Assembly (NCBI GenBank): GCA_038503075.1
Contig: JBCAML010000019.1
Span: 186,001 to 250,000 of the forward strand
Reading direction: 5' to 3'
DNA length: 64,000 bases
Source: Gyromitra esculenta
Lineage: Eukaryota; Ascomycota; Pezizomycetes; Pezizales; Discinaceae
The stretch's first letter is position 1. Each line of letters opens with the position of its first letter. A program made the translations under genes and the position numbers. The notes below the pieces were generated by a model. The model worked only from the letters and a program-made list of their open reading frames with translations, searched no databases and was not told where the DNA came from. Shown one piece after another: positions 46,530 to 57,929 of the stretch.

Positions 46530-48330
46530 AGATCGAGGGGGTTTCAATTGTGTATTACATCGATGAGAGAGGGCGAGGCGGAGGAGGGGGGGGGGATTGT
46601 ACGTTATTGATGTATTTCTGTATGTTTTGTCTGGGAATATAAATTTTATAGGCTATTATAGGTCTAGTGAACCTTTGGGGCTGTGTTTGCATGTGGGATT
46701 TGGGGTGTGGCTTACTATTTTGGTTGCTACTTTGATACTGTGTGCGTTGTGTGGGGGGAGATTGGTAGTGTTGAGTCGCTGAGGTAGTGTTAGTGAGTTT
46801 CGGTAATGATAAATTCCTTAGGTTTGTTTATGTTCAACATATGTTTATATCTGCCACAAAGCAAGGTGTTGTGGGTACTATCTCAAGACTTTGGGAAATA
46901 TTTGGTGGTTCACGTGCTGATATCTAGGAGTTACATGCAGTTGGTGTTGAATCATGTGAGATCACTCGTTTTTCGAAATATCCAGCTTCTCGGAAACATC
47001 TTTCTAATCGGGCACTGGAAGGATGAGGCTTTAGTAGAGACCCTAGGGGACGAGGACGGGGGTCTCGGTGTTGGAGAATTTTTCATGTATTAGTGTGCGC
47101 GACCTCTGTAGATTCATGGCTAAGAGCACGGCTACTCACTCAATCAGTCTCTACTTTCCCCGCGCCGCTGTAGGAATATTAGGCACAGTAACTGCATCGC
47201 TTGCTTAATCGCTTCTCTAGGGCTGACAGCGCCCGTCTATACATGTATGGTCGACAATATCTTTCTAGACCTAGGTTCCCCAAGTGCTCGTGTACTCGTG
47301 ATCGGGCCTTTGTTTCTAACTAGCCTCCGTCTCCGAGCCTTGTCCAGCATCAGCTTAAAATATTAGGCACAATTGGTTGGCTTTTTGCCTTTTTGAAGGC
47401 TTGCAGCGCATCTCGGGCTATATGAATGTGGAATATTATCTGAGATTCCTGTGTACTCGGGCCTATTCCTCTCACTAGTCTCCGTACGTATATCCCCAAG
47501 CAATATATACAAGAGTTTTATTAGTAGAAACCCCATATACAAGCGTACCGGGGGGGGAGGGGGGGTGGGGTTGGAACGGCTAGGATGTTGAGCCACAGCG
47601 ATTATGCTACGACAAATGAATTTTCGGTATCCTGTCTGTTCTAAATCTACCTCTCATACGCTTGTACCTACATAGTAGGCTATAGACAGGTATCAAGGTT
47701 AGTCTAGGAGAAACTCTTTCCTATGCTAGCGCTTTTCTTGCGGCACTTCTGGATATCCTCGACTATCAAAGACGCCCCCCAGCCAAGGTAAGACATCTAT
47801 CTTACCATAGAAAGAGTCAACCACCCTATATGTCCAAGATACAGGGTGCTAAGGCTAAGAAATCGCGTCAAAAACAGCTCTATCTTCACACCATCTTAGG
47901 ATGCCATACAGACTTTCTAGGCAAAATAAATGAAGATACGAGTTCTTTTATTAGATCAAATTTAATTTTGTTTGTATTATTACTATTCTAAAGCTAGATT
48001 TATTTATCATCAGGACTACTAGGAGTATACGTAGGCATATCATTTTGGGTGTGTATGGGAGGGCGCGCGTGTTGTCTTAGAGGGGGAGGGTATCCGAAAG
48101 TACTGCAGGAAAAGCGCGGGGTTTCTCTTCGTTTGATTATCCAATAACCTGCTAACTCGATCTGGAGCCGCATGGAGAGGCCTAAACAGACTGTTTGTTC
48201 CCTGGGGATTGTCTTATTTAGGGGTTGCTTCTTCGCGCCCACTAGTTCTCGTATTTCACCTTTTGATGCCTACTTCTATTTAGAAATATATTGTTGAATT
48301 CGAATTTCATATTTGTGGCCTTTATAACTA
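46530..48330. other. Intergenic, no supported gene
   Basis: Short frames only. A G-rich run at about 47550-47570 and TTAGGCACA words repeated at about 47178 and 47364 are the only patterns noted. Confidence 0.45.
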
Positions 48331-48699
48331 CCGTATTATCTCGGCAATAATGAACACGACCAGGCTAGGCAGTTTCAAATCGACCTTCACAAAGCTCACC
48401 AAGCTGCTTGAAAAATATCAGAAATGACTTCCCGAACCAACAACTAACAAGCAACCGAATCTCCAGATATGGATATTTTTATTTAAGTACTTTGATCCAA
48501 TCCGGCCCGGGCGTGTTCATTACCGTAAAGTCTCGAGCAATCCCCCCCGGGGGAATCTGATGCAACCAAGTGGGATAGAAATTTCTGATTGGTGAAAAGG
48601 ACCTTCAGCCTCGCTTATAGGTGCCGCCACCCTCTTGGTTGCGCGAGATCCCCCCGGGGGGATTGCTCGAGACTTTACGGTATGACCGAGATGATACGG
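48331..48699. mobile_element. Outer MITE, CCGTATTATCTCGG family, split by another MITE
   Basis: The left TIR begins CCGTATTATCTCGGCAATAA then TGAACACG. The right end reads inward CCGTATCATCTCGGTCA, is cut there by the inner element (48523-48680), and resumes as TGAACACG before it. Without the insert and one TA the element is 209 bp. It is flanked by TA. Its interior (TTTCAAATCGACCTTCACAA) matches the copy at 10858. Confidence 0.88.
48523..48680. mobile_element. Inner MITE inserted in the outer MITE
   Basis: 158 bp. TIRs begin CCGTAAAGTCTCGAGCAATC, then a GC-rich CCCCCGGGGG palindrome, mirrored at the right end. It is flanked by TA (48521-48522, 48681-48682). Removing it with one TA restores the outer TIR, so insertion was precise. 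Confidence 0.9.
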
Positions 48700-48957
48700 T
48701 ACATGTATGTAAGCTGCAAGTTCTTGGCGCTGTTGCTGTTGCTGAGCTATAGGCGAGGCACAATGCGGACAGCAGAACACCGCCTCAGAAACCATGCGGA
48801 ATAAAGCTATGAGGATTCTAGTACCATTCTAAATCGATAATAGAGGCTTCAGGTAATTTAAGGATGTTTGTGTTTGCCACAAAGGTTGCAGTTGCAGTTG
48901 CAAATTTGGGAAAGCGCTCAGCACAGTGCTAGTTGCTATGAGTTTAACTACATGTAT

Positions 48958-49204
48958 GTACTTGGGTGTGGAAGTAAGTCTGGTGACAGGTGGCGGTGCT
49001 GGTAAGAGATACCAATTCTTCTCCGCCCTCCACAACTCCCTATGAAGCCTGATAAAAATGCCTAACGGATTAAGAATACTACGTATATGTATTAAATATT
49101 AAATAAAGTAAACTAGCAAAGTATGAAATTCAAACTAGCTTGAGCCCACTGAGAATAGGGCTGCACCGCCACCTGTCGCCAGACTTACCCTCACACCCGA
49201 GTAC
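48958..49204. mobile_element. MITE, GTACTCGGGTGTG family, best copy
   Basis: 247 bp. The left TIR reads GTACTTGGGTGTGGAAGTAA then GTCTGGTGACAGGTGGCGGTGC. The right complement reads GTACTCGGGTGTGAGGGTAA then GTCTGGCGACAGGTGGCGGTGC. Related copies are at 8050 and 19458. Target duplication is unclear (TAC on both sides). Confidence 0.82.
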
Positions 49205-49777
49205 TACAGCGTCCATGCAAACCGTGCAAAGGATTTATAGTTTAGTTATGCAAATTTATAAACAGAAAACACAAATTCTGGTGTACTTTCCCAACTGCTA
49301 GACTAGGCCCTGCGCACCTTTTAGGGCCTCCTGGGAGCGCTATTGTTCTGCGAGTTTTGAGAAAATACCATACCAATAGCTTCCTTGGAGTATTTTGATT
49401 AGTAACTGCCCCTGCCACACTGAAACCCATAGTTCCACGCTCTAGTATCATTGGTCAAGGTCAAATACTGCGCACGCCATACTTCGACCTATAAAGATTG
49501 CCCCAATACAAGGCGAAAAACTCGCTCGCCGGGGAGTGAGACGTGGCTCAAGAGTGTTGGATATTAGGTTAGGGTTTTTTTAATTATTGGGCGGGATTTG
49601 CTGGTTGGATTGCCAATCAGATAAAATTACCCTACTTTCCACTCTATGCCTCAGGATATACAGCCTTCCTCGAGGTTGAGGTTTCTGCTAAGTCAACCAT
49701 CTGAATCTAACCAGGTTTAACCGCTTTTCAAGTACGCAGATCTAGATCATCATCTTTCCGCACGGTATCTCAAGTGA
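49205..49777. other. Intergenic; upstream of the NACHT gene
   Basis: No gene supported. Confidence 0.45.
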
Positions 49778-52700
49778 TTGATGGAGCCAAACAAACCTCT
49801 AGGTTTAGTTCGACGCCTCCGCGATAAACTAAAACCTTGGGATCCGAGAACTCGATCGAAGAATCAGGGTTTAGCACATTTAAACTCAGATGCTCCATCT
49901 CCCCCCGTTGCTCAGGCAGAATCAGATATCGATGCTCCAACATCTCCTCAGCAGGCTCTTAGCCTAGCTGTAGCCACTTCACTTTAGGCCCTTCCAGCCC
50001 TGCAGTTATTCCCCCAAGAGCTTCTAATCTACCAGCTATTTTACCTCCAACAGCCTCCCCCAACACACCCCCTCCTACCCTTACAGCACCCACAGAACTC
50101 CACAATTCAATAACACCTTCCCAGGCGACCCCGGGTCCGCCTGCAATCTCTCCAAGCCCCTCCGGTTCGGAAGCCTTTTCTCCTGGGACTTCCAATTCGC
50201 CAGCTATTTCTCCTATCCTCCCCAGCCCAACAGCTCTTTCCCAAAGCACCCCTAATAGAACAACCCCATTTTCTACACCTTCACCAGAAACTACTACCAA
50301 AACACTCTGGGAAGAAGCTGTCGACAAATTGAGACCGAAGGATCGGGATGCTTTTGATTTTAGTGCTTCTGACAAACTCAATACACTCGAGAAACTCATC
50401 AAGGAGACCAAGGCGAAAAGAGATGAGTGCAAAAGGAAAAAGTGGAAATATACTAGCTATTTCGATGACCTTCTAGATCAGCTAGGAAAATTCGCAACTA
50501 TTGGTGATAGTATTATTAAGAATAGCCCCAGCATTGCAGCCATCCCATGGGCCGAGTTTCGATTCCTCCTGCAAGTAAGTCGCTAACCCCCCCCGGAATT
50601 TTTTGTCCCACGAACTCACAAGTTCTTCTGGCTCTCTCTGAATGATATCGAAATCATGAAAAATATTTTACTTGCCCTGGAATATATCGCTCACACCATA
50701 AATCGGTGCGCAGTTTATGAACAACTATACGTTAAGATCCCGAACCAGTCACAATCTGCTTCGAACCTTACTGCCTCATTGCCGGATCTGTATGCTGCTA
50801 TCTTGACATATTTATGCGAATCAAAAGCATTCTTCACACAGAAAACTCCAGGTATCATCCACATTCAACCGGTTCTTTCAAAGTTGCTCTAAGTCTGATT
50901 TTTGGCCTAGTACGGGTTTTGAATAGTACTTGGGACCCGTATATTGTGAGATTTAAGCCATTGATGGAGAATATCAAAAGTCAGGAATCCACGGTGGAAA
51001 ATAGCGCCCGCGCAGCTGCTGATGAATGTCTGAATATCCCACATCCCGATCACGGTATTTTTTTCCTAGATTATATTACTGATATCGCTATTTTTAATAT
51101 AGACCAGATTACGAAAGCTGAGCAGCTTGACGCGGGTAAGGCTTTTGGGCGTCTTATTAGTTCCGAATGATAACTAATCCCTGTAACGGTAGTGCAACAA
51201 GAACATGCGACAAAACTACAAGAAATTCTTGAATCAGTGAAGATGCCAATAATTCAAAAGGAATTGCAGGAGCTAAGGAAAAGGATCGAGGAAAATTCTC
51301 AAGGTATAAGCTTTCCTAAAACCGCATATACATTCTGGGCCTTTGAAGAGGATGAGGTTTTGATGTGGGTTTCCAATTTCTCTAGATACACAACGTCAGG
51401 AAACTCTGAAGTGGCTGTCGGAAGTGACATTCGAGGAGCACCACAATTTCATCAAGTCAAAGCGCCACCCGGGAAGTGGGGAATGGTTACTCAAGAAAAA
51501 GGAGTTTATCGGTTGGAAAGAATCTGAGGAGTCTTCTATTCTTTGGTTGCACGGGAATGGTTTGTTAAACTTGCCTGTCTTGTTTGGTGTTCATCGCTAA
51601 TCTATTTCAGCTGGAGCTGGCAAGACCAATCTTGCGTGAGTACCTTCATCGCCTATATTAACTTGAATGCTAATTCTAGTAGTTCGGCCGTAGTTGATAG
51701 ATTCGAAATTACGCGCCGTGAATCCGACGCTGTTGCATACTTTTACTGCAGATATGACCAAGAGGAACGACGAAACCCAGCATCCATTTTAAGAGCACTT
51801 GTCAAACAACTTTCCACCACCAAACCAGGTTCAAAATTACCAGAATCGGTAGCCAGAATTTACAAATCCCGCAAGGATGGTGGATTTAAGTCTAATTTTC
51901 TCACCGTGGAAGAGAGCAAAAAACTGTTGATTGAGTTGACTGCCGATTATGGGCTCACAGTCATTTCCATCGATGCACTTGACGAGTGTGATAGGGACAC
52001 TCGAGATGAACTCCTTGATGCTTTAAAGGACATCCTATCTCAATCATCGCGTGTGGTCAAGATATTCGTCACAAGCAGGGACGACCAAGATATTGTACTC
52101 AACCTTGATGGTTTGCCAAACGTTCGTATCCGGTCGGACGACAACAGTGGTGATATCGAACGCTTCATAAACGAGGAAATTGTTAGCCTAATCTCGAGAA
52201 AGAAAATCCTGCACGGTCTGGTCGACGATGAGCTGAGAGGCTCTGTAGTATCAACACTTACTAAACATGCAGACGGAATGTATGAAAAAACTCACTCTCG
52301 ATTTTTTATTTTTTTCACAGCTGATACAAACTCCACATTAGGTTTTTGTGGGTCGGCTTACAGATCCAGAGCTTGTGCCGGGAGAAAACACGGTTGGATC
52401 TTGAAAAGGCTTTAACTGAAATGCCAGCCGGGCTGGAGCAGACATTTTCAGTAATCCTAGAGAGGATTGACAATCAAACGAAGCGCAGCAAATGCCGCGC
52501 AAGGCTTTAAATCTCATCTTAAGTGCCCAACGGCCACTGTCCTCAAGCGAGCTAATAGGCGCTCTCTCCGTCGAACCGACAGCAGAAGGGCAGAAGAGAC
52601 CCAACAAACTAACAATATCCGTTATTCTCGACGAGTGCCAAAACTTCGTTGTCATAGACGAAAAGTTGGATGTCTTTCGTTTCGCTCATTTATCTGTGAA

Positions 52701-53490
52701 CGATTTCCTGAAAACGTCAACTTCCAAATTCGAACCCGAAGCGCATACCAAACTCGCAGAGACTTGCTTGTTATTATTTCTTCAGCGCGATTGGAAAGCG
52801 AGTTTTATGAAATATGCCTTGAAGTATTGGCATACGCATGTTCGGGTATCCTGTAACGGCGGCAATTCCCCGTTAATTGATCTACAAACAAGGCTTTCCA
52901 GGCCAAGCCCAGTCTTCAGTGAACTAATTCAGAAATTACACTCTAGTTATGATGTGGATCGCGTTATGAGTGGCAGGAAAGCTACACCATTGCAAATATC
53001 GTGCGCATACGGACTTGAGGATATCTCCTGATTTCTCCTAAGTATGGAAACAAATCTCGACTCAAATACTGAAGAGGGCCGTACGCTACTTCTTCTCGCA
53101 GCATTGGGCGGGCACGATGCAGTGGTCGAGCTGTTGCTTGGAAGAACCGATATCGAAGTAAACTGCACTGGCAAGGAAAACCGTGTGCGGACACCACTAC
53201 TATACGCGGCAGAGAATGGACACGAAGGAATGGTCAAGCTGCTGCTTGGAAGAACCGATGTCGAAGTCAACTGCAAGGACAGCGATGGGCGGACACCATT
53301 AATACATGCAGTAGAAGAAGGGCGCGAAAAGGTTGTTGAGCAGTTACTTGCGAGGCCCGATCTAGATTTAGACTATAAGCCTCTCGACGACAATACACCG
53401 CTAGCTATGTCAATTTCACACAGCCACACGGTGATCGAGATGTTATTAAGAGCTGCAGCTGCGAGATATATACATCTCCCCAATATCTAG
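49778..53490 (+). pseudogene. NACHT-ankyrin STAND (NLR-like) gene, multiply broken
   Basis: Order: a Pro/Ser/Thr-rich leader (49778-50280); a NACHT-associated N-terminal helical domain (WEEAVDKL to WAEFRFLLQ, then FFWLSLNDIEIM); the conserved pre-NACHT block (LKWLSEVTFEEHHNFIKSKR, GSGEWLL, SSILWLHG); Walker A (GNAGAGKTNL) split by introns; Walker B (LTVISIDALDECD); a helical winged region; and at least three ankyrin repeats (53044-53490). Introns that read well: 50575-50622, 51136-51192, 51304-51385, 51560-51610, 51636-51679, 52280-52341. Breaks: frame change at about 49960-49987, frame change or an implausible 32-nt intron at 50852-50883, frame change at about 52485-52492, and an in-frame TGA at 53029. 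Such receptors act in fungal self/non-self recognition; this copy looks non-functional. Confidence 0.82.
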
Positions 53491-54781
53491 CCCTGCCAGA
53501 CACGCATAAGCTGACGAAAATACGATCTAGCCAGCAAGCGATACCAAGTGAGGCCTAGGTATTGCATGGAAAATGTGGGGCTTGAGTTCCCTACCCTATG
53601 GAGAACAGAAGCTTTATCCTCGGATTGATTGTGGAAGAGGGAGATGGGCACCTTGTCCGATAAGATCGTTCGCACCTTTCAGTTTTCACGATCGCAAATA
53701 AATTGTTAGGAAGTGTACTGCGTAGAGAGAGTTTATATATCTTTTTTTGAGTGTTGGCCTCCGGGGTTAATGTTAAAATGCGAGGTTTTTACTATTCCGG
53801 ATATGTATCAGTTAGCGTTTGCAACACTGCTCACAGTAATGTGATCTTGGTTAAAATATCTTTTTACAGATTAGTTAATGTAGATTAAAGTCGCCGTTGA
53901 GTACTCTCAATAACCAAAAATTTAATGGAACCTCTACAAGCGGTAGCAACACCGCAGCAGTGCTACCTCCAGAATAACACAATTCGAGATAGCATTGACA
54001 AGGTAAAAACCCGTACCACCGGTTCTGTATCCTCACATTAGCAAGCAACACCACAGCACCTCTAAACCCCTTTCAAGGGTTGCGAAAAAAAAGCAAACAA
54101 AGCTAGATCCCAAAGAGAGGAGCTATCTCGCAATCATTCCATAGAGTCTCAGCATTAGTTTTAGAGTATTTGTAACCAAGGGTACATGCTCTTTCCACGA
54201 CGCTTGGGGCTGTTACCAAACCCGGAAATGCAGCCCAGTATACCAGCGGCCGAGGCAAGTTAATACCTAACAGCGTTAACAGGAGCCATCTAGATATCGT
54301 TCTACAGCCCCACCAACTGGCAACAGCAACACCAAGGTCAGCACAAGCGCTAAGTCCCACCAGTGTCAACGCTAAACACACAGATCCACTCGGGGGAAAG
54401 GGGAAGGTCGCTCTGCGGAAAGTTGATATCGCAACTGATTTAATGCCTTAGCAGCGGAAGGCATGGGAGAAGTCAAAGAGACTTGGGAAAACTTGGGGCC
54501 TTTCTCGATCTGCCAGCAGGTGCAGGTGTGGGCGCTGTTCTGTGGATGTGTTTTTGCGAATGCCCGACTGTCGTTTGGGTTGTGGGGTTGAATAGTTATG
54601 AGTATGCATATGGATGGATGGATGGAGATATCTATTAGTTACGTTAGCTATATAAATACCTGGAGTTGCGTTCCTCACTTACTCAATCGGGTAACTGAGG
54701 GCCTGCCGCTGCAACCACTTCAATTACTCAATACGGTAACTAATGACCAATATCACCCACATCAGGAATAGACCTGAGGTA
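53491..54781. other. Intergenic, no supported gene
   Basis: A hairpin-like GGTAGCA...TGCTACC sits at about 53941-53970, and a direct repeat TTACTCAAT..GGTAACT occurs at about 54679 and 54724. Otherwise nothing recognised. Confidence 0.45.
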
Positions 54782-54933
54782 TACTATCCTCGATCAGCCA
54801 AATGCCAGGACGGACCAAATGCCAGAACACGGATTGTGGTAAGAAAACTTGCTTATATCCAGCAGGGTAACCAATTTTTGCCCAATGAGAAATACAACCG
54901 ACCGTCCTAGCATTTGGCTGATCAAGTATAGTA
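54782..54933. mobile_element. Inverted-repeat element, TACTAT termini
   Basis: Arms of about 31 bp: TACTATCCTCGATCAGCCAA then ATGCCAGGACGG, mirrored as TACTATACTTGATCAGCCAA then ATGCTAGGACGG. About 152 bp, no coding capacity. TIR differs from the CCGTAT family. Confidence 0.72.
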
Positions 54934-55159
54934 GCAGCCATGTTTAAGGAGGTGGGGGTTTTTAGCATAAATACGCAGCTTTCTCCCTACCTGTATCAGT
55001 ATTAGAACAATCAAGCAAGCTTATTTCCCTACTCTTTACGGTGATGGCGGGTACTATTTATTAGAGTTAGGAGGTAGCTAGCGCTGTTTCAACAAATCCT
55101 GCTGGGCGGTAGGACGGGCTGTTAGGGTTCACCCTTAACTAGACTCGCTGTAGTGTTGC

Positions 55160-55300
55160 GGGCGAACGAGATCGATTGTTTGCTTGCTGGAGGCAGCCCC
55201 TATCTCAATAGCTCTCTCGGGCACCTGTCACTCGATCATTTCCGACTCCGAAGCCACACCTGAGGCATCCCGTACCAGGAAGCATCTCCAACTAGATCCT
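55160..55300. repeat. Dispersed repeat shared with 38556-38725
   Basis: Inverted relative to the 38-kb copy. It shares TTCCGACTCCGAAG, GCTCTCTCGGGCACCTG and CCCCTATCTC words in complement. Confidence 0.6.
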
Positions 55301-55417
55301 TAGGATGAGACGGTGATCCATCAAGATACACAGCTAAGTGGGGATCATCAGATCCCTAGTGTCGTGTCGGATTTTAGCATACATGTATCTCTACACGGTA
55401 GAAACTCGATACGTATA

Positions 55418-55644
55418 CCGTATAATTTCGGTCGTAAGGAACAGGGCCAGACTGAGGCAGCAGGATAAAATCGTATTTTGACTGGTTGGAAAATCGTGGA
55501 GACTCAACTACAACCAGTGAACAAACTCTCCAAGACCGAGCCAGCAACCTAAACAGTATGAATCCTGTCACCTCGACCAGTAATATCACAATATTATCCT
55601 GTAGTCTCAGGCCGGTCTCGTTCCTTATGACCGAGTTTATACGG
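55418..55644. mobile_element. MITE, CCGTATAA family, TA target site
   Basis: 227 bp. TIRs of about 50 bp: CCGTATAATTTCGGTCGTAA then GGAACAGGGCC on the left, and CCGTATAAACTCGGTCATAA then GGAACGAGACC from the right. Flanked by TA. Closest by eye to the copy at 10064. Confidence 0.86.
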
Positions 55645-56204
55645 TATATATACGCAGAAATAACAAACAAACGATAAGGATTCATATCAAGATCACGAAA
55701 TATCACTCGATAACACCCACCGTTTCGCGGAGGTCCGCCTCCCCCCCCCAACCGGCGCTGAAGATATTACACGCAGTCCCACAATATCGCTCAGTCCGTC
55801 GGATCTGATCAAAATTCGGAGCATCAACTATATACGAAAGTGAACTTTTTGAACGAAAGGTCCGACACAACCCACCACACACCTTGCTCGCTCGTTCGCA
55901 GCAGACCCTTCCATCAGAACAAACGGGCTCGGAGATCTAGATAAAAGGCCAGATAGCAGATAGAGCCAAGTGCTTTAAGGACACTAGTATTAAAGCTAGT
56001 GAGAGGGGGGAGGGGGAGATAGCGATTTCATATATACGCCAATGTTACAGCGACAGCTACAGCTATCAGCGCACGAAGCCACAAGCCGAAGGAGTAGGTG
56101 GGTGGGAGGCCTCCAGCGCATATCTACACCCAACATACTCACGCATGCGCAGATTAACCATAAAGCATCCTAATATAATATAGTAGACTTTAAATACCCC
56201 CCCA

Positions 56205-56237
56205 ATCTATCTATCTATTTACCTATCTATCTATCTA
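56205..56237. repeat. (CTAT)n microsatellite
   Basis: Imperfect CTAT repeat interrupted by TTTACC. Confidence 0.8.
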
Positions 56238-56658
56238 AGTGCCACCCCGCGACAGCCCTAACCCTCCTCCGGGTTAATGCGGGCCACCATTACCCGGCCA
56301 AACGCCGCCCCCCCGCCCCGAGACGACGCACGCGATTCCGCTAAGTTCAACTGCACGCGAAACTCAACACCGTCCGCCGGACACAACTTCCTCCAAGTGT
56401 TAGACTGGATTTCGAAATATGCAGTCTCTCGTCGATAAGGCGGAACCCCCACGATAATCTTTACGTAAACCCGAGGGGCGAGGGAGGGTGAGGAATGGAC
56501 GGTCGGTCGGTTGGTCGGGAGAAAGAAAAAAAAAAGGGTTTAAATACAGTGATCTTTCGCCTGTGGGAGATTTCCTTTTTTTATTTATTTCCTTCTAGGA
56601 ACGGACAAGAAGTTTTCTTTTCTTAAGCAGCGGAGTTTTCTACTATAGTGCAACCCGC

Positions 56659-56669
56659 TATATATATAT
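56659..56669 (+). promoter_or_regulatory. TATA box of the arginase gene
   Basis: TATATATATAT lies about 46 bp before the arginase ATG at 56705, so the leader would be short. Confidence 0.45.
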
Positions 56670-56704
56670 CACCCGTTATATAACATACCGAATCCAGCAC
56701 AAAA

Positions 56705-57929
56705 ATGACAGCCCCGTCAACCATCCAACCCAAGTTTCTCCCCTCCAAAGACCAGCTCGCCGTCATCGCCGTCGGCTTCTCCGGAGGCCAAGTACAGCCC
56801 CCCCTCACTCCTTCCTCCCCTTCCCTTCGCTCCTTCCCCCCCCCACCCCCCCCTCTGATAAACCATACTAACTACCCAGTGCAAACCCGGCGTCGACGCA
56901 GCCCCAAAAGCACTGATCGAAGCCGGCCTCCTCGACTCCCTCGCCACAGACCTAGGCTACACCCTGTTCCACGACAACACAGTGCACAACTACACAGCAC
57001 ACATTCCGTCCTCCGACGCGCCGCTGCAGACCGCGGGGGCGGCGGTGCCGATGCGGAACCCACGCGCGGTGTCCAACGTGACGCAAGAGATCTGCAACCA
57101 GGTGTACACGCAAGCGGCGCAGGGGCGGCTCGTGCTGACGCTGGGCGGCGACCACTCGATCGCGATCGGCACGATCGCGGGCACGGCCAAAGCGGTGCGC
57201 GAGCGGCATGGGCGCGAGCTGGCGGTGGTGTGGGTGGACGCGCACGCGGACATCAACACGCCGGAGACGTCGACGTCGGGCAGCATACACGGGATGCCGG
57301 TGGCGTTCGTGACGGGGCTCGCGAGGGCGCCGGTGGAGGAGCCGAGCGTGTTTGGGTGGCTGGGCGACGAGAACAGGGTCCCCGTGGCGAAGCTGGTGTA
57401 TATTGGGCTGCGCGACGTGGACCTGCCGGAGAAGAAGATGCTGAGGGAGCATGGGATCAGGGCGTTCAGCATGCATGATGTGGATCGGTATGGGATCGGG
57501 AGGGTTATGGAGATGGCGCTGGAGCATATTGGGTGTGGGCCTGGGCAGGAGGGGATGCCGGTGCACTTGAGCTTTGATGTTGATGCGTTGGATCCGATGG
57601 TGTAAGTGCTTCGCTCGGGGTGGGTGGATACATGGACTGCGCTGACTGGCGGGCAGGGCGCCGAGTACTGGGACGCCGGTTCGAGGTGGACTGACGTTGA
57701 GGGAGGGCGATTTTATCTGCGAGTGTATTCACGAGACGGGGTGTTTAGTTGCTATGGATCTGGTGAGCTCCCGTCCTTGTTCGCACGGCTGTTGGGATGG
57801 TGGCTAATGGCGTAGGTTGAGGTTAATCCCACGGTGGGTGGCACCGCGATGGACAGCAAAGGTGCTAAGGAAACAGTCAGGGCTGGGTGTAGCTTGGTAA
57901 GGTGCGCGTTGGGCGAGAGCTTGTTGTAG
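56705..57929 (+). CDS. Arginase
   Basis: Four exons: 56705-56791, 56880-57601, 57657-57762, 57816-57929, total 1029 nt (342 aa), introns GTACAG...CCAG, GTAAGT...GCAG, GTGAGC...GTAG. All manganese-ligand motifs of the ureohydrolase family are present: [30 protein letters not shown] and the late E in [14 protein letters not shown]. Exon 2 opens with [12 protein letters not shown], the usual start of the fold. Arginase splits arginine into ornithine and urea, usually cytosolic in fungi. Coding DNA here is strikingly GC-rich compared with the flanks. A plus-strand frame reading through the first intron (to 57478) is a shadow. Confidence 0.96.

Larger units (their letters stand above)
55645..56704. 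other. Intergenic; arginase promoter side
   Basis: It holds a (CTAT)n tract at 56205-56237 and a TATA element at 56659. A 64-codon minus frame at 56258-56452 has no family match. Confidence 0.5.

Noticed and set aside
56705..57478. 257-codon reading of the arginase region through its first intron
   Set aside because: It switches to the wrong frame after the intron and gives low-complexity Arg/Gly/Ala sequence. The spliced frame gives all arginase motifs.
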